From assembly GCA_003142535.1 (NCBI GenBank), contig PLMQ01000015.1, forward strand, positions 1-40,483: a stretch of 40,483 nucleotides of DNA. The letters are read 5' to 3'. The DNA comes from Syntrophaceae bacterium. GTDB lineage: Bacteria > Desulfobacterota > Syntrophia > Syntrophales > Smithellaceae. The notes below the pieces were generated by a model. It did no database searches. It worked only from the letters and a program-made list of their open reading frames with translations, and was not told the origin of the DNA. The translations under genes were made by a program, and so were the position numbers. Below are positions 1 through 8,369 of this stretch, piece by piece (position 1 is the stretch's first letter; every line of letters starts with the position of its first letter).

Positions 1-103
1 CACATTTTTTGCCATTACACCCGTAGTGACATGCGGTTTACGGTTTATGCTATAGTGCTTTCCGGTAATTACTCCTTTTGTCTTGAATATTTAGCGGTGC
101 AAT
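1..103. other. Upstream leader of the first gene
   Basis: No gene is visible here. The stretch precedes the TPR gene. There is no strong Shine-Dalgarno sequence just before its ATG at 104, and I see no convincing promoter. The window edge may cut off the real upstream context. Confidence 0.4.
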
Positions 104-790
104 ATGGATAATAATGATTTTGAAGAAGATCGTATAAATTTTCTGGATCAGGTGGAAAGTTTTCTTCAGCAAAATTTGCTATCACAGGCCCTAGCCATTG
201 CCGAGGAAAGGTTAAAGCAATTTCCGGTTGATGTTGCCGCTCGTGTTATTGCCGGCGATGTTCTTGCCCGGATGGGTCGGATTGATGAAGCCCGTGACAT
301 TTTACGGGAAGTTGAAGAAATAATTTCCGGTTTATCGATTTTTTATGCGCGTATGGGCGATATTTATCAGAAGAGTGGTTCTAATCGGGATGCGTCAATT
401 TGCTACCAGAAGTATATCGCTTTGAATCCGACTGCCGATCAGACAAAAGAGATTAAAGAAAAACTTATCCTTCTAGAACAGGAAGAGCCTCCGCGAACGG
501 AAATTGAAGAACCGGACAATATAAATCTTCCCCAACCGGATTTCTATACCATTACTTTAGCCGACCTTTATATTAAACAAGGTCATTTAAAAATGGCCGC
601 GGAAGTTTTGAAGGAAATAATCAGAAAAGAGCCGGCCAATATTCAAGCGAGAGCGAAATTCGACACAGTCAAAGCAGCCATATCTCTGAAATCAGCAGTA
701 GGTGATAAAGTTACAGGGTCCGGCGACCTGGTCAATATTTTGTCGCGCTGGTTGGAAAATGTCGGCAGGATCAAGAACAATGCAACATGA
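104..790 (+). CDS. Tetratricopeptide-repeat protein
   Basis: A 228-residue soluble helical-repeat protein with no signal peptide or membrane segment. TPR-like helix pairs run from about residue 15 to 110, with typical features such as A-x-x-Y-x-x-x-G and the run ICYQKYIALNP. A further unit lies near residues 143-180 (TLADLYIKQGHLKMAAEVL). An acidic, proline-containing linker separates the two blocks. The C-terminus (LVNILSRWLENVGRI) forms a final amphipathic helix. TPR proteins act as protein-protein scaffolds; the partner cannot be read from the sequence. The next gene starts inside its last codons (780-790), so the two are probably translationally coupled. The start at 104 has a weak ribosome binding site. 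The TPR assignment is confident, the role is unknown. Confidence 0.8.
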   Translation: MDNNDFEEDRINFLDQVESFLQQNLLSQALAIAEERLKQFPVDVAARVIAGDVLARMGRIDEARDILREVEEIISGLSIFYARMGDIYQKSGSNRDASICYQKYIALNPTADQTKEIKEKLILLEQEEPPRTEIEEPDNINLPQPDFYTITLADLYIKQGHLKMAAEVLKEIIRKEPANIQARAKFDTVKAAISLKSAVGDKVTGSGDLVNILSRWLENVGRIKNNAT

Positions 791-1865
791 AAACAGACTT
801 TTCCCAGTTCGTGTATCCTTGCTTCGGCAGAACTTTTCCAGTTTTAAAATTGATAACCTCATAATTCTCGACATGAATAATATACGCTACCTGACTGGGT
901 TTACCGGCAGCGAAGGAGTACTGCTGATCAGCAAGAATAAAGTAATATTGCTTGTAGATGGCCGGTATACGGCTCAAGCGAAGATAGAAACCATCAACGC
1001 TAAAGTAATTGAATACAAAGATAAAATTGAAGGTATTGGTCAGGTAATTAATGATTTTGGATTAAAAAATATCGGTTTCGAAGCAGGATTAATTTCCGTG
1101 CAAATGTATAACAAATTGTCGGAGAAATTTCCTAAAGAAATATTCAGACCATTAGGCGATGAGCTGAAGTTGCTCAGAGTATTTAAGGATGAATCGGAAA
1201 TCTCATTAATGAGAGAGGCCGCCGATATTTCATCGTCCGCCATAAACTCTCTGGTGTCCGATATAAGGTCCGGCTGCACGGAAAAAGAACTTGCTCTGCA
1301 ACTGGAAATAAAGGCAAGGCGAGCCGGTGCCGATCAACTTGCGTTTGAAGCGATTATTGCTTCCGGAGAAAATTCAGCATTGCCTCATGCCAAGCCATCC
1401 GGAAGAAAAATTAGAAAAGGCGATTTCATTGTTATTGATTTTGGCGTGAAATATAAAGGTTACTGTTCTGATGAAACGTGTACTTTTGCTTTCGGAAAAT
1501 TGACAGCAGAGCAAAAGAATGCTTATCAAATCGTTAAAGATGCACATGACCGGGCTATTGATACTGTTCGGGCAAATATTCCCGCCAGCGAGATTGACCG
1601 TTGCGTAAGAAGAATATTCGGTGAAAGATATGAACATTATTTTTCTCATGGGACCGGTCACGGTGTAGGTTTGGAAGTTCATGAAGCTCCGCGACTGGCG
1701 CCCAACTCCCCGGATGTACTGGAGGCGCAAATGGTTGTTACAATTGAGCCGGGGCTGTATATTCCCGGGCGTTGGGGTATTAGAATTGAAGATATGGTTT
1801 TGGTCAAAGAAAATAGTTGCGAAAAATTATCAAAAATGGATAAAGAACTCATCATTATAGAATAA
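780..1865 (+). CDS. Xaa-Pro aminopeptidase/dipeptidase (M24 family)
   Basis: A metallopeptidase of the pita-bread (M24B) family, 361 residues from ATG 780. It probably cleaves X-Pro bonds in the cytoplasm during peptide turnover. The N-terminal creatinase-like domain (about residues 1-125) contains NNIRYLTGFTGSEG. The C-terminal catalytic domain carries the usual metal-ligand motifs: IDFGVKYKGYCSDETCTF (two Asp), HGTGHGVGLEVHE (His), TIEPGLY (Glu) and GIRIEDM (Glu). The frame stays open back to 702, but 780 is preferred: AGGA lies about 9 bases upstream, the length then fits the family, and the start overlaps the end of the TPR gene by 11 bp. gcvH follows 19 bp downstream. All catalytic ligands appear present. 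Confidence 0.9.
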   Translation: MQHENRLFPVRVSLLRQNFSSFKIDNLIILDMNNIRYLTGFTGSEGVLLISKNKVILLVDGRYTAQAKIETINAKVIEYKDKIEGIGQVINDFGLKNIGFEAGLISVQMYNKLSEKFPKEIFRPLGDELKLLRVFKDESEISLMREAADISSSAINSLVSDIRSGCTEKELALQLEIKARRAGADQLAFEAIIASGENSALPHAKPSGRKIRKGDFIVIDFGVKYKGYCSDETCTFAFGKLTAEQKNAYQIVKDAHDRAIDTVRANIPASEIDRCVRRIFGERYEHYFSHGTGHGVGLEVHEAPRLAPNSPDVLEAQMVVTIEPGLYIPGRWGIRIEDMVLVKENSCEKLSKMDKELIIIE

Positions 1866-1884
1866 AAGCAGAGGTTATGCTCTT

Positions 1885-2283
1885 ATGAAAGTATTTCCAG
1901 AAGATCTACTTTACAGTCGAGAACATATTTGGGTGCGTGTTGAAGGGGATTTGGCTACCCTAGGGATCACCGACTATGCCCAGGAAAGTCTGGGCGAAAT
2001 ATTGTCCGTTGAGTTTCCTGAAATTGATACTTATGTAGAACGTGATGAAACATTTGGTTCTGTCGAATCGACAAAAACGATTGTCGACTTAATTTCTCCA
2101 GTGAGCGGGACAGTTGTAAGTATTAATGAAGATATTACCGACGATATTGGCATTATTAATAGTGATCCGCACGATACCGGATGGCTGGTTGTCATTGAAA
2201 TTGATGATCTGGAACAATTGGATGATCTGCTCGATTCCGGCGGTTATCATGATTTTATAATGCAGGAAGTCGATACTGATTGA
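1885..2283 (+). CDS. gcvH: Glycine cleavage system H protein
   Basis: A lipoyl carrier protein of 132 residues, the usual length for GcvH. It carries the aminomethyl intermediate between P, T and L proteins in glycine cleavage. The lipoyl-accepting lysine is Lys64 in the motif FGSVESTKTIVDLISPVSG, and the N-terminal SREHIWVRV and AQESLGEIL segments are typical. No gcvT or gcvP is in the window. The next gene encodes a lipoyl/octanoyl ligase-type enzyme only 9 bp downstream, so the pair may be an H-protein lipoylation unit. H-like proteins can also be lipoyl relay carriers without glycine cleavage; the sequence cannot decide this. Confidence 0.95.
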   Translation: MKVFPEDLLYSREHIWVRVEGDLATLGITDYAQESLGEILSVEFPEIDTYVERDETFGSVESTKTIVDLISPVSGTVVSINEDITDDIGIINSDPHDTGWLVVIEIDDLEQLDDLLDSGGYHDFIMQEVDTD

Positions 2284-2292
2284 GCTTCCCTT

Positions 2293-3129
2293 ATGGCCTT
2301 AAGGCTGATAAACTTTCAAAGTTATAATGCGTTTGAAAATATGGCCATAGACGAAGCCATTTTTTGCGAAACTGTTAGATATAAAAAATCTCCAACATTG
2401 CGTTTTTACGGCTGGCAGCCGGCGGCTGTTTCCATTGGTTATTTTCAAAATGTAAATACTGAAGTCAATGTAACAGAATGCCGGGCATCGGGAGTTGATA
2501 TTGTCCGTAGGCTTACCGGAGGGAAGGCTGTTTTCCATTGCAACGATATTACTTATTCCGTTGTTGCTTGTGATCAGGGGAAAATATTTCCTACGGATAT
2601 TTTGGGGACATATAAGGTAATCAGTGAATGTATAGCCCAAGGTCTGGCCTATCTGGGAATTAAGACCAGCATGGAAGAAACTGGAAGGTCTGTGCAAAAT
2701 GCAGATTTTAAGTCCTGCTGTTTCTCTTTTCTTTCCAGAAACGAGCTTTTAGTTGCCGGACGAAAAAAAATATGCGGCAGTGCTCAAATAAGATCGCAAG
2801 GCGGTTTTTTGCAACATGGATCGTTGCTGGTCGCGTTTGACCATTCCCGAACCGCATCGCTGTTATTGCCTCCCCGAACTAACGAGCAGTTGGAGATACT
2901 GAGAGATTCGGTCGCCGCAATTAACGATGAAGTTGGCTTTCCTGTTGATGCACAGGTCATTTGTACTAATTTAATAAAAGGGTTCGCCTCTGTTCTTGGT
3001 ATGGAAATAGAGAAAAGCACGCTAACTCAGGCGGAAGAAGAAGTAAAAAATAAACTCATGCAGAAATATACAAATTGGTGCTGGAATAGGGAAGGTAAGA
3101 AAGAACATTATATAAAAGGTGATAAATAG
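2293..3129 (+). CDS. Lipoate-protein ligase A family (LipM-like octanoyltransferase or LplA)
   Basis: A cofactor transferase of the BPL/LplA/LipB fold, 278 residues. The ligand loop is RRLTGGKAVFHCNDITYSV (from about residue 72) and the conserved catalytic lysine is Lys159 in GRKKICGSAQ. A Cys-Cys-Phe stretch at 142-144 sits where LipM octanoyltransferases have their nucleophilic cysteine (a CF motif about 15 residues before the Lys). LipM is therefore at least as likely as a free-lipoate ligase; this rests on motif comparison only. The neighbouring gcvH encodes the likely acceptor. A LipM would build octanoyl-GcvH, which then needs LipA, not present here. The gene ends 2 bp before the hisC start, implying one operon. 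Confidence 0.82.
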   Translation: MALRLINFQSYNAFENMAIDEAIFCETVRYKKSPTLRFYGWQPAAVSIGYFQNVNTEVNVTECRASGVDIVRRLTGGKAVFHCNDITYSVVACDQGKIFPTDILGTYKVISECIAQGLAYLGIKTSMEETGRSVQNADFKSCCFSFLSRNELLVAGRKKICGSAQIRSQGGFLQHGSLLVAFDHSRTASLLLPPRTNEQLEILRDSVAAINDEVGFPVDAQVICTNLIKGFASVLGMEIEKSTLTQAEEEVKNKLMQKYTNWCWNREGKKEHYIKGDK

Positions 3130-3131
3130 GA

Positions 3132-4205
3132 ATGATACTTCAGAAAATAGTGAACAAGGAAATATATCAACAAAATGGCTATGTTGCGCCGGAATTGACG
3201 GGCTCCATAAAAATGGATGCCAATGAAAATCCTTTAAGCCTAAAGGAACCCCTGAAAAAGAAGCTTTTCGATCAAATGTACAAAGTAGAGTTGAACCGCT
3301 ATCCGCAGGCTGGAGCACCAGATTTGCGTGAGCGGTTTGCTCGATATTATGGCGTTGATAAAGAAATGATCATGTTGGGTAACGGGTCTGACGAACTGAT
3401 TTAAATTCTTTGTATGGCGCTTGAAGGTAAAATAAACGGTTTGCTGATACCGGTTCCAACTTTTGTCATGTATAAAATTATCGGAATCAATACCGGTAAT
3501 AGAGTCGTCGAAGTGCCGCTGGATGTTAATTATGACCTTGATATGGCAGCGCTGATCAGTAAAATTGAGGAAAATTTTCCTGCTTTAATTTATTTGAGTT
3601 ATCCCAATAGCCCGACAGGCAATTGTTTCAACAGGGATAAAGTTGAAGCACTTATTAAGAAATCTCCCGGAATTGTTGTTGTTGACGAAGCATATGCCAG
3701 TTTTTCCGGTGATTCTTTTTTGCCTCTACTGAAAAAATATGATAATTTGGTTATTCTGAAGACACTTTCCAAATTGGGACTCGCTACGCTACGCCTGGGT
3801 TTTTTGATAGGCAACAGGGAATTAGTTGCCCAGTTGGATAAAGTCCGCTTACCGTACAATGTTAATTCGCTTTCCCAGGCTGCTGCCGGGTTTTTTCTTG
3901 ATTATCAGGAGGAATTTACCGCACAGGTGAATGAAATTATAACACGGCGCGAGGAACTTTATTGCGGATTACAAGATATTGCCGGAATTAAGCCCTATCC
4001 TTCCCGCGCTAATTTTATATTTTTTAGTTGCTCTTTTGCTTCAGATCGCATATATAAACAACTTGCCGCTAGGGGTATTTTAGTTAAAAATTTGCATAAG
4101 CCGCCCCTGATGCCCAATTGTATGAGGGTAACGGTAGGGAATCTTGAGGAAAACAGAGCTTTTTAAAATGCCATAAAAAGCGTTGTTTCTGAGCAAGGAG
4201 CGTGA
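3132..4205 (+). pseudogene. hisC: Histidinol-phosphate aminotransferase with two in-frame stops
   Basis: This reads as a full-length class II PLP aminotransferase of the HisC family if two in-frame TAA codons are ignored. Residues 1-90 end in NGSDELI, followed by TAA at 3402-3404. The same frame continues at once with ILCMALEGKINGLL and the whole large domain. That domain includes SYPNSPTGNCF, VVVDEAYASF and the PLP-lysine segment KTLSKLGLATLRLGF. The first stop sits where family members often have Gln, so a CAA-to-TAA change explains it. A second TAA at 4164-4166 interrupts ENRAF/NAIKSVVSEQGA, and the extended frame ends at TGA 4203-4205. Everything else looks intact. It is either a recent pseudogene or sequencing/assembly error. 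The second stop alone would only trim 12 residues. Translation could also reinitiate at ATG 3414, but that product would lack the N-terminal part. Confidence 0.85.
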
Positions 4206-4283
4206 TTTAAGTTTATTGAATAATTAAAGGGGTAGTTTACGGCTTGCGTTTTTACGTTTTGCCGTGCTGCCCTTTTTTTGTTT

Positions 4284-4437
4284 GTGAGGCTCCAATTGTG
4301 CAAGCGAAGCGTCGCAGAATTGGCGAGCCGAACAATCCTGCATAGCAGGATTTGTGAAAGACCAATTCCGTAAGCACAGCTTTTTGGAATTGGTAAGCTG
4401 AACTATCCCGCAAAGCGGAGGGTATTATACCCGTGAT
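4284..4437 (+). repeat. Family A palindromic repeat, copy A1 (two units)
   Basis: Two divergent units lie head to tail (about 4284-4347 and 4353-4437). Each has the arms CCAATT(C/G) and (C)GAATTGG around a variable loop, followed by GAACAATCC or GAACTATCCCGC. The second unit keeps the diagnostic tail GGAGGGTATTATACCCGTGAT. The minus strand of the first unit can be read as CRIVRLANSATLRLHNWSLT, close to the peptide readings of copies A2, A3 and A6. It fills most of the gap between hisC and rpsU; 4206-4283 shows nothing else. Confidence 0.85.
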
Positions 4438-4486
4438 TTCTAAAAGACAAAGATATTATAAATAATTAGAATTAGGAGGAATTAAC

Positions 4487-4678
4487 TTGGAAGTAAAAGT
4501 AATTGACAATGATGTGGAGAAAGCTTTGAAAATTTTAAAAAATAAACTTTCTAAAAGCGGCCTGTTTAAAGAATTAAAAGTTCGCCGCGCTTATGAAAAA
4601 CCGTCAGTAAAGAAAAAGAGAAAAACAATTGAGGCGCGCCGTAGGCTGGCCAAGGTGCAAAGACGCCGTACAAACTGA
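4487..4678 (+). CDS. rpsU: Small ribosomal subunit protein bS21
   Basis: A 63-residue, strongly basic protein. The N-terminal half EVKVIDNDVEKALKILKNKL and the Arg/Lys-rich C-terminal helix ending KVQRRRTN match ribosomal protein S21. S21 sits at the 3' end of 16S rRNA and helps base-pairing with the Shine-Dalgarno sequence. The start is TTG at 4487, chosen because AGGAGGA (4474-4480) lies 6 bases upstream and no ATG in frame fits. It is not next to dnaG or rpoD as in enteric bacteria; here it follows a repeat and precedes a LOG-family gene. Confidence 0.95.
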   Translation: MEVKVIDNDVEKALKILKNKLSKSGLFKELKVRRAYEKPSVKKKRKTIEARRRLAKVQRRRTN

Positions 4679-4729
4679 GCAACATAGATTTCTTAATTTT
4701 AGGTTGTGATTCGTAGGAGTATCTGCCGT

Positions 4730-5383
4730 ATGGATGATAAACAGTATGTGGTTGATGCACTATCAATTGAAGAATCGTGGCGTATGTTTCGTATCATGGC
4801 GGAATTTGTCGATGCGATTGAAACGCTTTCTAAAGTCCACAATACGGTATCGATTTTTGGGTCGGCGAGGGTTAAGCCCGGAGATATTTATTATAAAAAA
4901 GCGGAACAATTGGCCATGCTTCTGGCGCAGAATGGTTTTGGCGTAATTACCGGCGGCGGTCCCGGCATAATGGAAGCGGCCAATAAAGGCGCCAGTGAAG
5001 CAGGTGGTAAGTCGGTGGGCATGAACATTCGTCTGCCCTTTGAGCAAAAACCTAATCCCTATGCCAATGTTCATATTGATTTCAAATATTTTTTTATCCG
5101 CAAAGTAATGTTCGTCAAATATGGTGTTGCTTATGTGATTTTGCCGGGTGGTTTTGGTACAATGGATGAGTTTTTTGAAGCTCTCACTTTGATCCAGACA
5201 AAAAGGATTAAAAGTTTTCCTGTAATATTAATGGGCAGCGAGTATTGGAGAGGCCTTCTTGAATGGCTGAAAAATACCATGTTGCCCGACGGGAAAATAT
5301 CTTTGTCCGATCTGGAGTTGGTTCAGATAATTGACGATCCGGAAGAAGCCGTTAAATATATCAAGAAATACATAATAGTATAA
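4730..5383 (+). CDS. LOG-family (TIGR00730-type) Rossmann-fold protein
   Basis: A 217-residue protein with the two signature motifs of LOG/lysine-decarboxylase-like proteins: GGGPGIMEAA at about residues 75-84 and PGGFGTMDE at 139-147. Characterised members are phosphoribohydrolases that release the base from nucleoside 5'-monophosphates (cytokinin activation in plants, nucleotide metabolism in bacteria). The Arg and Glu residues that bind phosphate and catalyse hydrolysis in that family are in these motifs. The frame is open from GTG 4706, but ATG 4730 has GTAGGAG (4713-4719) upstream and gives the usual N-terminus. The physiological substrate here is unknown; older lysine decarboxylase annotations should be disregarded. 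Confidence 0.88.
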   Translation: MDDKQYVVDALSIEESWRMFRIMAEFVDAIETLSKVHNTVSIFGSARVKPGDIYYKKAEQLAMLLAQNGFGVITGGGPGIMEAANKGASEAGGKSVGMNIRLPFEQKPNPYANVHIDFKYFFIRKVMFVKYGVAYVILPGGFGTMDEFFEALTLIQTKRIKSFPVILMGSEYWRGLLEWLKNTMLPDGKISLSDLELVQIIDDPEEAVKYIKKYIIV

Positions 5384-5419
5384 TCAGGCTATTTTTTTAA
5401 TGATTCAGAGAGGTTCGCC

Positions 5420-6781
5420 ATGAGTTTGGAAAAAATACTGGCTGATCTGAAAAAAGGTAAAGTTGCGCCCTGTTATCTTCTTTACGGAGAAGAAGAATAT
5501 CTGATCAGTGAAGCTATATCCAAAATTATCGAATCAATTCTGCCTCAAGCTGACCGTGATTTTAGCCTGTTCAATCTTGATGGTGAAAGCGCCGGTCTCG
5601 ATAGCATCAGCGAATATATTTTAACACCCTCTCTTTTGGGCGGATGCAAGGTGGTTTTAGTGCGCAATACGACGATTTTTCATTCCCGTGATTCTCTGGC
5701 GGAGCTGGTTTCTAAAATACGGGAAAATATCAGCGATAATCAGGAAAAGGCGGCTAAATATTTTATAACATTTTTAAAGCTTGCCGGGCTTGCTCTGGAG
5801 GATTTACTCGGAGCGGCATGGAAAAATATAACGGATGAGCAATGGGGTAAGATTGTTGAAGGTGATACAGGCGATGATAGGGAAAAGTGGTTGCCGCGTG
5901 CAGTGGAAGTCTGTATCAGTCTCGGGCTGACAGCCCGTAAAGATACGTTGGATGAAGCGGATAAATTTGGTGAAATATTAAAAAAAGGCCTGCCTGTCGG
6001 AAATTGTCTGATTCTTACCTCAGCATTGGTAGATAAAAGAAAGAAAATTTTTAAAATAATTTCTGATCAAGGCATTGTTCTTCATTTTGGAGAAGTTAAG
6101 GTTACAGCCGCGAAGGAAGAAACGCTGAAAACTGCAGTGCAGGAACTATTGAATCGCTATGGCAAGAAAATGAAGCCGGCGGCTTGGATTGCTCTAGGTA
6201 AAAAAACAGGTTTTGAACTGCGACGTTCCATGAATGAATTGGAAAAACTGATTTTCTTTGTCGGCAACAAAAGCATTATTGAAGACACAGACGTGGAAAC
6301 GGCAGTCGGTAAGACCAGGGAAGATTCAATTTTTGAATTAACCGCTGCCCTGAGTGATAAAAATCAAGCAGCGGCGCTCTCCGCGCTGAAATCATTATTG
6401 GATCAGGGGATGCATCATTTAATGATCCTGACGATGATTATAAGAGAAATGCGGCTTTTATTGCAGGCGAAAATAATTATTAATTCCGGCAAGCTTCCTG
6501 CTATGCGAGCAGGTGCGGAATATGGCTGGTATCAGAACAATGTATATCCGGCAATGAAAAATCTTTCCGGAAGTTTCAAAAAGCGCGAAGGCTTGCTGCC
6601 GGGTCAGCACCCATTTGTCATTTATAATGCCTTGCGGAATTCCCGTAGTTTCTCCTACGAGTCTTTAGCCGGGTTTCTGGATGATTTGCTGGAAATTGAT
6701 CGTGCCTTTAAAACATCGGCCAGGGACCCTCAGTTATTATTAGAAAATTTCTTAATGAAAGCCTGTGTTAAAGCTTCTTGA
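5420..6781 (+). CDS. holA: DNA polymerase III subunit delta with extra internal segment
   Basis: A clamp-loader delta subunit. The N-terminal domain begins KKGKVAPCYLLYGEEEYLISEAI, typical of HolA. The second and third domains include VDKRKKIFK, the lid-like region KKTGFELRRSMNELEKLIFF and a helical C-terminal collar domain to residue 453. Delta opens the beta sliding clamp and works with tau/gamma and delta-prime. The protein is about 100 residues longer than the usual 330-350. The surplus lies at about residues 95-185 (AKYFITFLKLAGLALEDLL through EKWLPRAVEVC), between the two halves of the ATPase-like fold. It starts 36 bp after the LOG gene. Its last 14 bp overlap the 3' end of the convergent gene. 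Confidence 0.88.
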   Translation: MSLEKILADLKKGKVAPCYLLYGEEEYLISEAISKIIESILPQADRDFSLFNLDGESAGLDSISEYILTPSLLGGCKVVLVRNTTIFHSRDSLAELVSKIRENISDNQEKAAKYFITFLKLAGLALEDLLGAAWKNITDEQWGKIVEGDTGDDREKWLPRAVEVCISLGLTARKDTLDEADKFGEILKKGLPVGNCLILTSALVDKRKKIFKIISDQGIVLHFGEVKVTAAKEETLKTAVQELLNRYGKKMKPAAWIALGKKTGFELRRSMNELEKLIFFVGNKSIIEDTDVETAVGKTREDSIFELTAALSDKNQAAALSALKSLLDQGMHHLMILTMIIREMRLLLQAKIIINSGKLPAMRAGAEYGWYQNNVYPAMKNLSGSFKKREGLLPGQHPFVIYNALRNSRSFSYESLAGFLDDLLEIDRAFKTSARDPQLLLENFLMKACVKAS

Positions 6782-7292
6782 TTTTTGCCTGCGTCTGCCT
6801 TTGCGAGCGCGGCAATTTTCGGGCAGTGCCCTTCTTTTTAGAATTGCGGGAACCATCTTCTTCTTCATCTTTTTTACCCATCATTGCATTTATTGATGAT
6901 TCGGAGAGGGCTTTATTGATAAGAATCTCAAAATACAAAGAAGATAGCGCCGTTTGTCCCCTTCTTATAACATATGAACTAATCTCCCGGTCGGAGGATA
7001 CGACAATAGTTTCTTCAGCGCTTTTATCGGCTATTCTTTTTATGACATCATCCGCTTTTTCACCGAGCCGGGAGTAAATGATATCAATACCTACCTGCTT
7101 GTCGCGTTCTTCCTGTGCAGATCCATTTTTCCAGCCGTCAAAGACAATGGTAATTTTATGCCCTCTTTTTCTTTTATATTCGGCCAAGTTCATAATTAGC
7201 GCACGGCGGCCCGCTTCTAGGCTTTGCCGCTCATAACTACGCAACCAATTAGATTGCCGGATTAAGTTGTATCCATCAATTATAATATGCAT
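6768..7292 (-). CDS. YacP-like NYN-domain (PIN-fold) protein
   Basis: A 174-residue protein starting MHIIIDGYNLI, the signature of YacP/NYN-domain predicted ribonucleases. Asp6, the FDGW motif, the KADDVI acidic pair and VSSDREI would provide the acidic metal-binding residues of a PIN-like nuclease. The Lys/Arg-rich C-terminal tail (GKKDEEEDGSRNSKKKG and onwards) suggests RNA or ribosome contact. ATG 7292 was chosen because the family starts at this motif; the frame could begin at TTG 7328, and neither start has a good ribosome binding site. YacP homologues take part in mRNA or rRNA processing in Gram-positives, so an RNase role here is inference. The stop overlaps the end of holA, tail to tail. 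Confidence 0.82.
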   Translation of the reverse strand: MHIIIDGYNLIRQSNWLRSYERQSLEAGRRALIMNLAEYKRKRGHKITIVFDGWKNGSAQEERDKQVGIDIIYSRLGEKADDVIKRIADKSAEETIVVSSDREISSYVIRRGQTALSSLYFEILINKALSESSINAMMGKKDEEEDGSRNSKKKGTARKLPRSQRQTQAKIKKL

Positions 7293-7364
7293 AAAAATAA
7301 CTTTTGCATAACATTGACGCGCTTTCAATTAATATTTAGCATTGCCACATCTGAGCGTTTTTCC

Positions 7365-7393
7365 TTGACTTCATGACTCTTAGTCTGTTAACT
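7365..7393 (+). promoter_or_regulatory. Candidate sigma-70 promoter before the hydroxyacyl-CoA dehydrogenase
   Basis: TTGACT at 7365-7370, a 17-bp spacer, then TTAACT at 7388-7393, 82 bp before the ATG. The -10 match is weak. It lies in the divergent gap between the NYN gene and the beta-oxidation genes. Confidence 0.3.
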
Positions 7394-7475
7394 TTTACCA
7401 TACTGCTAAATTTAGGAAAAGAGTTGCTATAATTATTTAATCCAATAATAATAAATATATACAAGGAGGCTCGCT

Positions 7476-8333
7476 ATGGAAATTAAAAAAGTTTGTGTCT
7501 TGGGTGCCGGCTTAATGGGTAACGGTATCGCGCAGGTTTGCGCTCAGGCTGGTTATGAGGTCACTTTGCGCGATATCGAGCAAAAATTCGTAGATGGCGG
7601 AATGAATACCATCAAGAAGAATCTTGGCCGCGATGTCGAAAAAGGCAAGATGACGCAGGAGCAAATGAACGCCATTATTGCCCGCATTAAACCAACTTTG
7701 GATTTGAAAGAAGCTGCCGCCGGTGCGGACATAGTTGTCGAAGTTGTTATTGAAGTAATGGATGTGAAGAAAAAAGTTTATGCCGAGCTCGAAGAAATTG
7801 TCCCTAAGCATTGTTTGTTTTTTACGAATACATCGGGACTCAGCATTACGGAAATGGCTTCAGTAACGAAAAGGCCGGAGCGCTTTATCGGCACTCATTT
7901 TTTCAATCCCGTTCCCGTCATGCGTCTCCTGGAAATTATTCGCGGCCATCAGACATCCGATGAAACGCTGGAAATTGCCAAGGCGTGGGGAAAGAAAATC
8001 GGTAAGGAGGTTATCGTTGTCAAAGAGGCTCCGGCGTTTGTTGTCAACAGAATCCTCTGCACTATGCTCAATGAGGCTTTCTTCGCGTTGGATGAGGGTT
8101 TAGCTACGGCGGAAGATATTGATAAGGGCATGGTATTGGGATGCAATCATCCTATCGGTCCTCTGGCACTGTCTGATCTGGTTGGCAATGATACGCTACT
8201 GCGTGTTGTTGAAGGGTTGCAGCGGGAACTGGGCGACAAATACCGGCCAGCGCCTCTTTTGCGAAAGCTTGTCCGCGCCGGTAATTTCGGCCGCAAATCA
8301 GGCAAGGGCGTTTACGATTACAGCAAAAAATAA
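7476..8333 (+). CDS. 3-hydroxyacyl-CoA (3-hydroxybutyryl-CoA) dehydrogenase
   Basis: A single-function 285-residue NAD-dependent dehydrogenase, the length of clostridial-type Hbd. It interconverts 3-hydroxyacyl-CoA and 3-oxoacyl-CoA in beta-oxidation or butyrate formation. The N-terminal Rossmann motif is GAGLMGNG at residues 10-17. The catalytic region has TNTSGLSI (Ser120) and [11 protein letters not shown] (His141). The Glu-containing segment and the C-terminal helical domain, ending [14 protein letters not shown], are present. The start has a strong AAGGAGG. An acyl-CoA dehydrogenase follows 36 bp downstream, so the two probably share a transcript. Chain-length preference cannot be told; the short stand-alone form favours C4 substrates. 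Confidence 0.93.
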   Translation: MEIKKVCVLGAGLMGNGIAQVCAQAGYEVTLRDIEQKFVDGGMNTIKKNLGRDVEKGKMTQEQMNAIIARIKPTLDLKEAAAGADIVVEVVIEVMDVKKKVYAELEEIVPKHCLFFTNTSGLSITEMASVTKRPERFIGTHFFNPVPVMRLLEIIRGHQTSDETLEIAKAWGKKIGKEVIVVKEAPAFVVNRILCTMLNEAFFALDEGLATAEDIDKGMVLGCNHPIGPLALSDLVGNDTLLRVVEGLQRELGDKYRPAPLLRKLVRAGNFGRKSGKGVYDYSKK

Positions 8334-8369
8334 TGTTAAAATAACCAACCTTATTTAAGGAGATAAAGT

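Noticed and set aside
692-779. Earlier start (702) for the Xaa-Pro peptidase
   Set aside because: It would overlap the TPR gene by nearly 90 bp and add residues not typical of the family. ATG 780 has a ribosome binding site and fits the length.
3402-4166. Stop-codon recoding (TAA or TGA read as an amino acid)
   Set aside because: Many intact genes in the window end in TAA, TGA or TAG at the expected place, so a reassigned code is not supported. No selenocysteine context is evident either.
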